DNA of 64,000 nucleotides from JAJZGK01 sp035538795 (GTDB lineage Bacteria > Pseudomonadota > Alphaproteobacteria > Rhodospirillales > Magnetospirillaceae): the NCBI GenBank assembly GCA_035538795.1, contig DATLJS010000029.1:1-64000 (forward strand), in the 5' to 3' direction. Positions 8,563 to 16,879 of the stretch are shown here, one piece after another. Every line of letters begins with the position of its first letter. The stretch's first letter is position 1. The notes under the pieces were generated by a model. That model did not search any database, was not told where the DNA came from, and saw only the letters and a list, made by a program, of their open reading frames with translations. The translations under genes and the position numbers were made by a program.

Positions 8563-9836
8563 CAGGCGCCATCCTCGGGCGGTTCGCCGAAGGTCGGGAT
8601 CATCCGCACCGACGTGACCTGGTTGCGCACCCGGCGCAGAACCTCGAAACGGAAACCGTGGAACAGGAATACCTGCCCCACATCGGGAATCATCCGGGAT
8701 TCATGCAGCAGCAAGCCGGCGATGGTGGCGGCGTCTTCGTCCGGCAGGTGCCAGTCGTAATCGCGGTTGAGATCGCGCAGGGTCACGCCGCCATCGACGA
8801 TATAGGAGCCGTCGCTTTGCGGACGCACTCCGGCGGTCTGCACATCGTGTTCGTCGGCGATGTCGCCGACGATTTCCTCGATGATGTCCTCCAGCGTCAC
8901 CACGCCCAGCAAGGAACCGTATTCGTCCACCACCAGGGCGAAGTGCTCCCGGCGTTTACGGAATTCCTGAAGCTGGTCCAGCAGCGACGTCGAATCGGGA
9001 ATGAACCACGGCGGTGTCGCCAGCTTGGCCGGATCGATGACCGAATGATCCCCTTCGTTGGCCTGAAGCGCCCGCAGCAATTCCTTGGAATGCAGCACGC
9101 CGACGATGTTGTCTGGCTGGCCGCGCCACAGCGGCAGGCGGGTATAGGAAGCCTGTGTCACCTGCCCGATCAATTCGTCCACCGGCAAATCGGCGTTGAT
9201 CATCACCACGTTCTTGCGGTGAACCATGATCTCGCCCACCTCGACCTCGCCTAGATCCAGGATCGAGCGCAGCATCTTGCGCTCATGCCGGACTTCCTCC
9301 TCCGAGGTATGGATATCGATGGCGCCCCGCAGTTCGGCGATGGAAGCGTCCAGATCGGATTCCTCGTTGGGCTGAAGCCCCATGATCCGCAACAGGAAAT
9401 CGACGCACATCTGCACCGCCTGGATCAGCGGACCGAAGGCCCACACGATAGGGCGCATGATCGGCGCGATGGCCAGGGCCAGACGGCCGGAATGATAAAG
9501 GGCGATGGTCTTCGGCATGATTTCGCAAAAGACCAGAATAATGACGGTCATCACCGTGGCTTCCACCATGACGCCGTTTTCGCCGAACAGGCTGATGGCA
9601 ACGGTGGTGGCGATGGACGACGACAGAATCTGCACCAGGGTATTGCCCAACAGGATCGAGCCGATCAGGCGCTCCTTGCGGGCGTGCAGACGGTTGACCA
9701 GGGCGGCGCGCTTGTCCCCCTCGACCTCCAATTGGTGCATCAGCGGCTTCGAGACCACGGTCAGCGACGTCTCGGCGGTGCTGAAGAAGAACAGAAGCAG
9801 CAGCAGAACGACGATAAGCGCGATGTCGATAATCAT
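8562..9836 (-). CDS. CNNM/CorC-HlyC family membrane protein with CBS pair
   Basis: A 424-residue inner-membrane protein. The ATG at 9836 overlaps the aroB stop as ATGA, which decides the start; the extra N-terminal residues of the longer frame are aroB read in another frame. Order: CNNM/DUF21 transmembrane domain (first about 180 residues, starting IDIALIVVLLLLLFFFSTAE), a CBS-domain pair (about 200-320), and a C-terminal CorC/HlyC transporter-associated domain. Relatives are linked to Mg2+/Co2+ efflux, and the old haemolysin name is historical. It sits between aroB and the DUF2889 gene. Confidence 0.9.
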   Translation of the reverse strand: MIIDIALIVVLLLLLFFFSTAETSLTVVSKPLMHQLEVEGDKRAALVNRLHARKERLIGSILLGNTLVQILSSSIATTVAISLFGENGVMVEATVMTVIILVFCEIMPKTIALYHSGRLALAIAPIMRPIVWAFGPLIQAVQMCVDFLLRIMGLQPNEESDLDASIAELRGAIDIHTSEEEVRHERKMLRSILDLGEVEVGEIMVHRKNVVMINADLPVDELIGQVTQASYTRLPLWRGQPDNIVGVLHSKELLRALQANEGDHSVIDPAKLATPPWFIPDSTSLLDQLQEFRKRREHFALVVDEYGSLLGVVTLEDIIEEIVGDIADEHDVQTAGVRPQSDGSYIVDGGVTLRDLNRDYDWHLPDEDAATIAGLLLHESRMIPDVGQVFLFHGFRFEVLRRVRNQVTSVRMIPTFGEPPEDGA

Positions 9837-10948
9837 TTTCGCGCCACCCAGTCTTCCAGGACCGACAGCACCATGGGCGTTTCCACGTCGCGGCACAGGA
9901 AGCTCTGGCCGATGCCGCGGGCCAGCACGAAAGTCACCTTGCCGTCCTTGACCTTTTTGTCCTTGGCGAAATGGGACAGCAGCGCCTTTGCGTTCCAGCT
10001 TTTGCCGTCCGGCAGTTCCGGCAGATCGACCGGCATGCCCAGGGCGCGCAGATGCTTCTCAAGACGTTCGGCATCCTGGCGCGGACACAGCCCCATGCGC
10101 ACCGACAGCTCGAAGGCCATGGCCATGCCGATGGACACCGCCTCGCCGTGCTGCAAGGCCTCGCCGTAACCGCCTTCCGCCTCCAGGGCATGGGCGAAGG
10201 TATGGCCCAGATTGAGCAGCGCCCGCTGTCCCGATTCCCGTTCGTCGGCGGCGACGATGCGGGCCTTGGCGGCGCAACTGGTCAGCACCGCCTTTTGCCG
10301 GGCTTCCTGATTGCCCAGCAGCAAAGCCAAAGCGTTCTTTTCCAGCCATTCGAAAAAGGCGAAATCGTCGATCAGACCGTATTTCACCACCTCGGCGTAG
10401 CCCGAGCGCAGATCGCGCGGAGCCAGGGTCGAAAGCACGTCGATGTCGGCCAGCACCAGCTTGGGCTGATAAAAGCTGCCCACCAGATTCTTGCCCTGGC
10501 GGGTATTGATGCCGGTCTTGCCGCCCACCGAACTGTCCACCTGAGACAGCAGCGTGGTGGGGATCTGAATGAAAGGCACGCCGCGCAGCAGGATGCTGGC
10601 GGCAAAGCCGGTCAGATCGCCGATCACGCCGCCGCCGAAAGCCAGGAGGGTGGTGCCGCGTTCGCAACGGGCTTCCAGCATGGCGTCCAGCAGGCTTTCC
10701 AGATGGGCGAAGTCCTTGGTCTGTTCACCGGCCGGCAGCACCACGCCGTGGTTTTCGATGCCGGCGGCGTCGAGGGACGCCTTCAGCGTCTCCAGATGCA
10801 GTCCCTCGATATTGTCGTCCGTGACCACGAAGACGCGGGGCGACGGCAACAGCGGACGAATCAGTTCTCCGGCCCGGGCCAGCAACCCGGAGCCCACATG
10901 AATGTCGTAGGAACGGTCGCCCAGGGCGACCTGAAGAACGGCGGTCAT
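9833..10948 (-). CDS. aroB: 3-dehydroquinate synthase
   Basis: A 371-residue cytoplasmic enzyme of the shikimate pathway that converts DAHP to 3-dehydroquinate using NAD+ and a divalent metal. Family signatures are the glycine-rich GGGVIGDLTGFAAS, the DSSVGGKTGINTRQGKN segment, RSGYAEVVKYGLI, and the metal-ligand helix NLGHTFAHALE. aroK ends 9 bases upstream, and aroB overlaps the next gene by 4 bases, so it is in an operon with shikimate kinase. Confidence 0.96.
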   Translation of the reverse strand: MTAVLQVALGDRSYDIHVGSGLLARAGELIRPLLPSPRVFVVTDDNIEGLHLETLKASLDAAGIENHGVVLPAGEQTKDFAHLESLLDAMLEARCERGTTLLAFGGGVIGDLTGFAASILLRGVPFIQIPTTLLSQVDSSVGGKTGINTRQGKNLVGSFYQPKLVLADIDVLSTLAPRDLRSGYAEVVKYGLIDDFAFFEWLEKNALALLLGNQEARQKAVLTSCAAKARIVAADERESGQRALLNLGHTFAHALEAEGGYGEALQHGEAVSIGMAMAFELSVRMGLCPRQDAERLEKHLRALGMPVDLPELPDGKSWNAKALLSHFAKDKKVKDGKVTFVLARGIGQSFLCRDVETPMVLSVLEDWVARK

Positions 10949-10957
10949 GACGATATC

Positions 10958-11533
10958 CTATGGCGTGGAAGGTGCGGCCAGATGGACTTCCAGCGCGGCC
11001 TGCACCGCGTCGACGGTGACGTCGGCGGGCTGGTCGGCGGAATCGACAATCACATCGGCCTGGGCGTAGACGGGATAGCGCTGATCGATCAGACGCCCCA
11101 GAATGTCGCGGGGATCTCCGGTTTTCAGCAGCGGACGGTGATCGCGGCCCGCCGTCCGCTTGACCAGCAGGTCGAGATCGGCGCGCAGCCACAACGACAG
11201 CCCGTGTGTCTTGACCAGATCGCGGGTTTCCGGATCCATGAAGGCGCCGCCGCCAGCCGCCAGAATGCAGGGCGGTCCCGACATCAGCCGCGCCATCACC
11301 TTGCGCTCCAGCTCGCGGAAGGCAGGTTCGCCGTAATGGCTGAAGATTTCCGAGACGGTCTGCCCCGCCGCTTTTTCGATTTCCTGGTCAGCATCGACGA
11401 AATCAACGCCCAGCCGGGCCGCCAGACGGCGGCCGACGCAGCTTTTCCCCGCCCCCATCAGGCCCACCAGCACCACGGTGCGCGGCAGGACCGGAGACGC
11501 CGCCTGGGACACAGGAATCGCCTCGCCGCTCAT
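10958..11533 (-). CDS. aroK: Shikimate kinase
   Basis: Phosphorylates shikimate to shikimate-3-phosphate in the cytoplasm. From the ATG at 11533 the protein is 191 residues. The P-loop GLMGAGKS (residues 24-31), the DxD motif in FVDADQEIE and the AAGGGAF loop are all present. A longer frame reaches 11578, but its first 15 residues do not fit the family and the internal ATG gives the usual short lead before the first strand. It is the first gene of the aroK-aroB-corC-DUF2889 operon. Confidence 0.94.
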   Translation of the reverse strand: MSGEAIPVSQAASPVLPRTVVLVGLMGAGKSCVGRRLAARLGVDFVDADQEIEKAAGQTVSEIFSHYGEPAFRELERKVMARLMSGPPCILAAGGGAFMDPETRDLVKTHGLSLWLRADLDLLVKRTAGRDHRPLLKTGDPRDILGRLIDQRYPVYAQADVIVDSADQPADVTVDAVQAALEVHLAAPSTP

Positions 11534-11793
11534 GACTTTTCCCCAAAGCGGAGACCAAAGCAAAGGTTGGGACTCCACCGCCGTTGAAACCGGCAGCTCC
11601 TGCCGATAGACTTCATTTTCTTCGCCATGGGGTGAAACCTAACATAATCCGCCGCGCTTGGCATGGGTCTCGGTTGCATCGCACACACCCTTGTCCACAG
11701 CCCCCCCTGCGGCTTGTACCCGCCCCGTCCGGGGCATGTCCACCGTCTTGCTTGCTGAAGGCAGGACGTCTTGCATAAGGCAGGTCCGAACAA

Positions 11794-11934
11794 ATGAGCA
11801 GTCTGGTCCGCATCGTCCTCATCCTGGTGCTGTTGATCATCGTCGGCGGCGTCGCCGCCCTGGCGATGTGGGACATTCCCGCTCCCTCCGCAAAGGTCGA
11901 GAAAGTCATTCCCGATGACCGCTTCCAGCATTAA
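11794..11934 (+). CDS. 46-residue single-pass membrane protein
   Basis: A small frame encoding 46 residues: one hydrophobic segment (about residues 4-25, SLVRIVLILVLLIIVGG) followed by a polar tail ending DDRFQH. Its last 20 bases overlap the start of the next gene in a different frame, which suggests translational coupling. No database family is recognised. An inner-membrane microprotein with the tail in the periplasm is the simplest reading, but this is inference. The region 11534-11793 upstream holds no other gene I can support and probably carries the divergent promoters for aroK and this pair. Confidence 0.6.
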   Translation: MSSLVRIVLILVLLIIVGGVAALAMWDIPAPSAKVEKVIPDDRFQH

Positions 11935-13747
11935 GACCCGGGCGGCGACCGCCGCCGCCCTGCTGGCGATGCTGCCGATCGGCGGCGCCCTGGCCCAATC
12001 CGCCCCGACGCCGCTGTCCGCGCCCCGCACGGAAGAAGTGTTGATCTCGCCCAACGCCCAACAGCCGGAAGGCACGCAGCAGCCGGTTTCGGCTCCCGTC
12101 TCGTCGCAGAAAAGCAACGACAGCTTTCCGGAAGTGACCTCGCCCCGCGACGCCAAGGTGCAGGTGCAGGATCTGGGCGCCGTCGATCCCGGCTCCACCG
12201 GGGTGCTGACCACCGGTAACGGCGGCTTCGGCGCCGATATGTGGGCCGGCGCCCAGATGGCCGTGGTGCAGAAAGTCATGCCATCGCTGCCGGCCGCCAC
12301 CTCGTCGCGCACCATGCGTCTGCTGATGCGCAAGCTGCTGCTGACCGCCGCCACCGTTCCGGCCGGCAAGCCGGTGCCCGGCGACAATCTGGTCAAGCTG
12401 CGCGCCGACAAGCTGTGGGCCATGGGCGACGCCGACGGTCTGGCCGCCTTCCTGAAGGGCGTTCCCAGCCAGAACTTCACGCCGGAACTGCGCCGCCTGA
12501 CGGCAGAAGCCGCCCTGTTGGCCGGCGACAGCGGCCTGGCCTGCGATCAGTTGAGCGCCCTGCGCAGCCAGCCCGGCGACGATGCTTTCGCCGGCAAGCT
12601 GGGCGTGTTCTGCCAATTCGCCGCCGGCAAGGGCAAGGAGGCGGCGCTGTCGCTGGACGTCCTGCGTGAGCAGAAACTGAACGATCCGGCCTTTTTCATC
12701 GCCGCCGACGCCATGGCCGGCATCGCGCCCGGCAAGCTGGACGCCTTCAACCAGCTGATGCCGCTGACCCTGGCCATGGCCCGCGCCGCCAAGATCGCCC
12801 TGCCGGAAGCCGCCGCCGCCAACGCCGCTCATCCCGCGGTGCTGCGCGGCATCGCCCTGACCCCTTCGGCCACCCTGGAAGCCCGCCTGCTGGCCGCCGA
12901 GAAAGCCGAGGCCATCGGCGCCATCGACACCGAGGTTCTGCGCCAGGCTTATGACGGCGTCACCTTCACGCCACAGGAGCTGGCCGCCCCGGTCGGAGCC
13001 GACAAGGGCGCGCGCGGACGCGCCATGCTCTACCGCGCCACCGTCCAGCAGAGCCTGCCCAACGCCAAGGCAGAGCTGATCGGCCGCGCCTTCGCCATCA
13101 GCGGCGATTACGGCCCGGCCTATTTCACCGCCGCCCGCCTGTATTCGGTCGAACTGCAGAACATCAAGCCGGCGCCGGAGCTGGTGGCTTTCGCCTATCC
13201 CGCCGCCCGCGCCCTGTTGGCCGCGGGCAAGCCCGACGCCGCCAAACCCTGGCTGATGTTCCTGCGCAACCAGATGGCGTCGGCGCCGGAAACCGCCAGC
13301 GCCGTCTCGGGGCTGTGGCCGCTGCTGCGCATGTCGGCGGCGGAAGACGACCGCATGCTGCCCGCCAGTGCCCTGGAGCTGTGGCGCAAGGCCCGTGCCG
13401 ATCAGCCCGGCGAGATCGGCCAGCGTCGCGCCGCCATCTGCTTCAGCCTGCTGGCCGCCCTGGGCGAGAAACTGCCCGAGGACGCTTGGCTGCCGCTCTA
13501 TGACGGCCCGTCCCAGGCCGCCACCGTCGGCCCCCGCCCGGCCTTGTGGCAAGGCTTGAACAATGCCGTCAACGATCTGCGCCTTGGCCAGACCGTGCTG
13601 ATGTCTTTGGCCACCTTGGGCGAGAACGGACTGGCCCAGGCCGACCCATCGGAGCTGTACCGCGTCGTTGCGGGTCTGCGCCATATCGGTCTGGACGCCG
13701 AAGCCCGGGCTCTGGCGGTGGAAGCCGCCATCGCCAATGGAGTGTAG
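11915..13747 (+). CDS. Exported 610-residue protein of unknown function
   Basis: Starts with a signal peptide (TRAATAAALLAMLPIGGALAQ, cleavage likely near residue 28). Next come about 60 Pro/Ser-rich residues, then a long alanine-rich helical region that looks like degenerate TPR or solenoid repeats. No catalytic motif is visible. The start overlaps the preceding 46-residue membrane protein, and xerD follows directly. A periplasmic scaffold or assembly protein is plausible from architecture only; I do not recognise a named family. Confidence 0.75.
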   Translation: MTASSIKTRAATAAALLAMLPIGGALAQSAPTPLSAPRTEEVLISPNAQQPEGTQQPVSAPVSSQKSNDSFPEVTSPRDAKVQVQDLGAVDPGSTGVLTTGNGGFGADMWAGAQMAVVQKVMPSLPAATSSRTMRLLMRKLLLTAATVPAGKPVPGDNLVKLRADKLWAMGDADGLAAFLKGVPSQNFTPELRRLTAEAALLAGDSGLACDQLSALRSQPGDDAFAGKLGVFCQFAAGKGKEAALSLDVLREQKLNDPAFFIAADAMAGIAPGKLDAFNQLMPLTLAMARAAKIALPEAAAANAAHPAVLRGIALTPSATLEARLLAAEKAEAIGAIDTEVLRQAYDGVTFTPQELAAPVGADKGARGRAMLYRATVQQSLPNAKAELIGRAFAISGDYGPAYFTAARLYSVELQNIKPAPELVAFAYPAARALLAAGKPDAAKPWLMFLRNQMASAPETASAVSGLWPLLRMSAAEDDRMLPASALELWRKARADQPGEIGQRRAAICFSLLAALGEKLPEDAWLPLYDGPSQAATVGPRPALWQGLNNAVNDLRLGQTVLMSLATLGENGLAQADPSELYRVVAGLRHIGLDAEARALAVEAAIANGV

Positions 13748-13759
13748 GGAGTAACGGTC

Positions 13760-14665
13760 CTGTCTTCCGACGGTTCCCGTTATACGGAGTCCTTCCTGGA
13801 AATGATGGCGGCGGAGCGCGGCGCCGCCATCAACACCCTGGACGCCTATCGCCGCGATCTCGACGATTTCGCCGAATTCCTGACCTGTGCGGGATTGCCG
13901 CCGCATCAGGCCGACACCGAGGCCATCCGCGATTACATCGGTGATCTGAAGGATCGGGGCATGGCCCCCCGTACCGCCGCCCGCCGGCTGTCCTGCATCC
14001 GCCAGTTCCACAAATTCCTGTTCGCCGAAGGCGTCCGCAAGGATGATCCCAGTTCGGTGATCGACAGTCCCAGGCTGGGTCGCCCGCTGCCGAAATATCT
14101 GTCGGAAGCCGATGTCGCGGCCCTGCTGGACGCCGCCCGCGCCATTGAGGGCGAAGCCGGACTGCGGACCGTGGCCATGATGGAACTGCTCTATGCTTCC
14201 GGCCTGCGGGTCTCGGAGCTGGTGGAGTTGCCCCTGGCCGCCGCCGGACGCGACGCGCCGTCGCTGATCGTCAGGGGCAAGGGTGGCAAGGAACGGCTGG
14301 TGCCCTTGGGCGAACCGGCCCGGCTGGCCCTGGCCGAATGGCGGCAGGCCCGCAGCCCCAAAAACAGCAAATACCTGTTTCCCGGCGACGGCGACAGCGG
14401 CCATTTCACCCGCTCCGGCTTCGCCAGGCTGCTGTCGGAATTGGCCTTGAACGCCGGTATCGACCGCCGCCGCGTCTCGCCTCACGTCCTGCGCCATTCC
14501 TTCGCCAGCCATCTTCTGGCCCACGGCGCCGACCTGCGCAGCGTTCAGCAGATGCTGGGCCACGCCGACATCGCCACCACCCAGATATACACCCATGTGC
14601 TGGACGAGAAACTGAAGGGGTTGGTCAACCAGCATCACCCCTTGGCGATGCTCAAAAAGAAGTAA
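13760..14665 (+). CDS. xerD: Tyrosine recombinase XerD
   Basis: Site-specific recombinase that, with XerC, resolves chromosome dimers at dif. The C-terminal catalytic domain shows Arg in ASGLRVSEL, Lys in GKGGKERLVPLG, the HxxR box in SPHVLRHSFASHLL, and the GHADIATTQIYTHV segment with the second His and the nucleophilic Tyr. The first ATG (13802) would remove about 14 residues that align with the N-terminus of E. coli XerD. A CTG at 13760, preceded by AGGGAG at 13745-13750, gives 301 residues (E. coli 298). I annotate that start as likely but unusual. The 3' end overlaps convergent gluQ by 14 bases. Confidence 0.9.
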   Translation: MSSDGSRYTESFLEMMAAERGAAINTLDAYRRDLDDFAEFLTCAGLPPHQADTEAIRDYIGDLKDRGMAPRTAARRLSCIRQFHKFLFAEGVRKDDPSSVIDSPRLGRPLPKYLSEADVAALLDAARAIEGEAGLRTVAMMELLYASGLRVSELVELPLAAAGRDAPSLIVRGKGGKERLVPLGEPARLALAEWRQARSPKNSKYLFPGDGDSGHFTRSGFARLLSELALNAGIDRRRVSPHVLRHSFASHLLAHGADLRSVQQMLGHADIATTQIYTHVLDEKLKGLVNQHHPLAMLKKK

Positions 14666-15488
14666 ATCCCGCCAGCGCCCGGACTTCGTCCGGAGTCTTC
14701 CCCGCCTCGCGCAAGGAACGCAGGGTCAGGGATTTGTCGCGCTTGGCGAAGCGCCTGCCATTCTCGTCGGTCAACAGACCGTGGTGATACCATTCCGGCA
14801 CCGGCAGCCCCAGCAAGGACTGAAGCAACCGGTGCACGTGGCTGGCCGGAAACAGATCGCGGCCCCGCGTCACCAAGGTCACGCCCTGAAGGGCGTCATC
14901 CACCGTCACCGCCAGATGATAGCTGGTGGGCGTATCCTTGCGGGCCAGCACCACGTCGCCGAACGTCTCCGGCTGAGCGTCCTGCCAGCCATCCCCCCGG
15001 TCGAGCCAGCGCAGCGGCCCCGTCATGGCGACGGCCTTTGCCATGTCCAGCCGCAGCGCGAACGGCTGGCCGGCGGCGCGGCGGTCCCCGGCCTCGGCGG
15101 CGCTCAGACGGCGGCATAGGCCGGGATAGAGCGGACCGTCGGGACCATGGGGGGCATGGCCCGATTGCTCGATCTCGTGAGCGATGTCGCCGCGGCTGCA
15201 AAAACAAGGATAAAGCAGCCCCATGCCGTTCAACCGTTCCAGCGCAGAGACGTAATCGTCCAGATGCTCCGATTGGCGGCGCGCGGGCTCAGGCCAGGAC
15301 AGACCCAGCCAGCGCAGATCCTCCTCGACGGCGCCGATGAATTCCGGACGGCAGCGCCCCGGATCGATATCCTCGTGACGCAATAGGAAGCTACCGCCCG
15401 CCGCCTGCCCATGCGCGAACAGAGCCGAGTGGGCATGGCCCAGATGCAGATGGCCGGTGGGGCTGGGAGCAAAACGGGTCACGGTCAT
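14652..15488 (-). CDS. gluQ: Glutamyl-Q tRNA(Asp) synthetase
   Basis: A 278-residue paralogue of the glutamyl-tRNA synthetase catalytic core without an anticodon-binding domain. It attaches glutamate to queuosine in the anticodon of tRNA(Asp). The class I HIGH-type motif is HLGH (residues 15-18) after RFAPSPTG. The KMSKS equivalent is FAKRDKS near the C-terminus. Cysteines in CFCSRGDI and YPGLC are probable zinc ligands. Length matches GluQRS and is far shorter than GltX. Convergent with xerD, with a 14-base overlap. Confidence 0.93.
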   Translation of the reverse strand: MTVTRFAPSPTGHLHLGHAHSALFAHGQAAGGSFLLRHEDIDPGRCRPEFIGAVEEDLRWLGLSWPEPARRQSEHLDDYVSALERLNGMGLLYPCFCSRGDIAHEIEQSGHAPHGPDGPLYPGLCRRLSAAEAGDRRAAGQPFALRLDMAKAVAMTGPLRWLDRGDGWQDAQPETFGDVVLARKDTPTSYHLAVTVDDALQGVTLVTRGRDLFPASHVHRLLQSLLGLPVPEWYHHGLLTDENGRRFAKRDKSLTLRSLREAGKTPDEVRALAGFTSF

Positions 15489-15557
15489 GGCGTGACATTA
15501 GCACCGAAGATGGGATACCACTCAAGGGGTCAACCCATCGCTTCAGGAGTTTCCGCC

Positions 15558-16208
15558 ATGCTGACCGGCCCCACCTTCGCTCCCGCCTCGGGCGGTCCGG
15601 CCCGCCAGTTAGTCGTCTTCCTGCACGGCCTGGGCAGCAACGGCGACGATCTGATCGAACTGGCGCCCTATTTCGCGGCAGCTCTGCCCGATGCCGCCTT
15701 CTTTGCCCCCGACGGCCACGAGCCTTGCGACATGGCGCCGTTCGGCCGCCAGTGGTTCAGCCTGCGCGACCAATCGCCAGGCGCCATGCTGGCCGGGGTG
15801 GAAAGCGCCGCCGTGGAAATCAACGCTTTCATCGACGCCAAGCTGGCCGAGTTGAACCTGAGCGACGACAAACTGGTGCTGGTCGGCTTTTCCCAGGGCA
15901 CCATGCTGGCTCTGCACATCGCCGTCCGCCGCCCGGCCGCGCCCGGCGTGGTGATTGGATTCTCCGGTCTGGTGATCGCCCCGGAACGCCTGCTGGAAGA
16001 GGGAGAAATCACCGCCCGCCCGCCGATCCTGCTGATCCATGGCGAGCAGGACGAAGTGGTGCCCCACGGTTTCCTGAGCTTCGCCCAAGAGATTTTCGAG
16101 AAGTTGGGGCTGCCGGTTCTGTCGCTGTCGCGGCCCGATCTGGGCCATTCCATCGACGACGAAGGCCTGAAGGCCGCCATCGCCTTCACCTTGCAGAATC
16201 TGGGCTGA
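15558..16208 (+). CDS. Phospholipase/carboxylesterase family alpha/beta hydrolase
   Basis: A 216-residue cytoplasmic serine hydrolase of the YpfH / acyl-protein thioesterase-like family. The ATG at 15558 is preceded by AGGAG (15545-15549); the longer frame begins inside divergent gluQ and is rejected. The nucleophile is the Ser of GFSQG, the acid is in HGEQDEVVP, and the His is in DLGHS. Early HGLGSNGDD forms the oxyanion-hole region. The substrate is not predictable beyond short acyl esters. Confidence 0.9.
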   Translation: MLTGPTFAPASGGPARQLVVFLHGLGSNGDDLIELAPYFAAALPDAAFFAPDGHEPCDMAPFGRQWFSLRDQSPGAMLAGVESAAVEINAFIDAKLAELNLSDDKLVLVGFSQGTMLALHIAVRRPAAPGVVIGFSGLVIAPERLLEEGEITARPPILLIHGEQDEVVPHGFLSFAQEIFEKLGLPVLSLSRPDLGHSIDDEGLKAAIAFTLQNLG

Positions 16209-16249
16209 AACGCGAACGAACAGGAAAGAACTTCACCGAACTGTTATGC

Positions 16250-16290
16250 TTGTTGCGGCCAGCTTCTGTTAGATACACTATATCTAGATA
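16250..16290 (+). promoter_or_regulatory. Candidate promoter and palindrome before the HNH nuclease
   Basis: TTGTTG (16250-16255), a 16-base spacer and GATACA (16272-16277) resemble a sigma-70 promoter. TATCTAGATA (16281-16290), a perfect 10-bp palindrome, overlaps the expected start point and could be an operator. Weak evidence from sequence alone. Confidence 0.35.
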
Positions 16291-16315
16291 CGCAACCCGA
16301 TGAGGGAGCGGTTCT

Positions 16316-16879
16316 GTGCAGTTGGCGCTCAATGCTTGTCCTGCCCTGGTACTGAACGCGGATTTTCGCCCGCTCAGCTACTATCCGCTGTCCCTGTGGC
16401 CCTGGCAGGAAGCCGTCAAGGCGGTAGTGGCCGACCGAGTCAACGTCATCGCCGCCTATAGCCGCCGCATTCATTCCCCGACCTGGGAAATGCCGCTGCC
16501 CAGCGTGATCTCGCTGAAGGAATATATCCCGACCAACCGACGTCCGGCCTTTACCCGCTTCAACGTCTTTCTGCGCGATCACTTCACCTGCCAATATTGC
16601 GGTCAGCATCTGCCCACCCACGACCTGACCTTCGACCACGTCATTCCCAGGTCGAAGGGCGGTCCCACCACCTGGGAGAACGTGGTCACCGCCTGCGCGC
16701 CCTGTAATCTGCGCAAGGCCAGCCACATGCCCCACGAAGTGAAGATGTTTCCGCTGATCCGCCCGGTGCAGCCGAGCAACTTCATGCTGCAAGAACGCGG
16801 CCGCGCCTTTCCGCCCAACTATCTGCACGAAAGCTGGCGCGACTTTCTCTATTGGGACAGCGTGCTGGACAGCCCTTAA
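16316..16879 (+). CDS. HNH endonuclease
   Basis: A 187-residue protein with a GTG start preceded by AGGGAG (16303-16308). The nuclease core is in the second half: the zinc-type CQYCG, then TFDHVIPRSKGG with the catalytic His, then NVVTACAPCNLRK with the Asn and the second Cys pair. This is the HNH_5-type stand-alone nuclease common in proteobacterial and cyanobacterial chromosomes; its target is unknown, and no restriction partner or phage gene is nearby. It ends in a 4-base convergent overlap with rsmB. Confidence 0.9.
   Translation: MQLALNACPALVLNADFRPLSYYPLSLWPWQEAVKAVVADRVNVIAAYSRRIHSPTWEMPLPSVISLKEYIPTNRRPAFTRFNVFLRDHFTCQYCGQHLPTHDLTFDHVIPRSKGGPTTWENVVTACAPCNLRKASHMPHEVKMFPLIRPVQPSNFMLQERGRAFPPNYLHESWRDFLYWDSVLDSP

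Noticed and set aside
11906..14638. 910-residue minus-strand frame opposite the exported protein and xerD
   Set aside because: Gln/Gly/His-rich antisense shadow with no domain; xerD motifs on the other strand are unambiguous.
16316..16879. HNH nuclease as part of a phage, restriction or toxin system
   Set aside because: No methylase, integrase, capsid, immunity or other mobile-element gene is adjacent; both neighbours are housekeeping genes.
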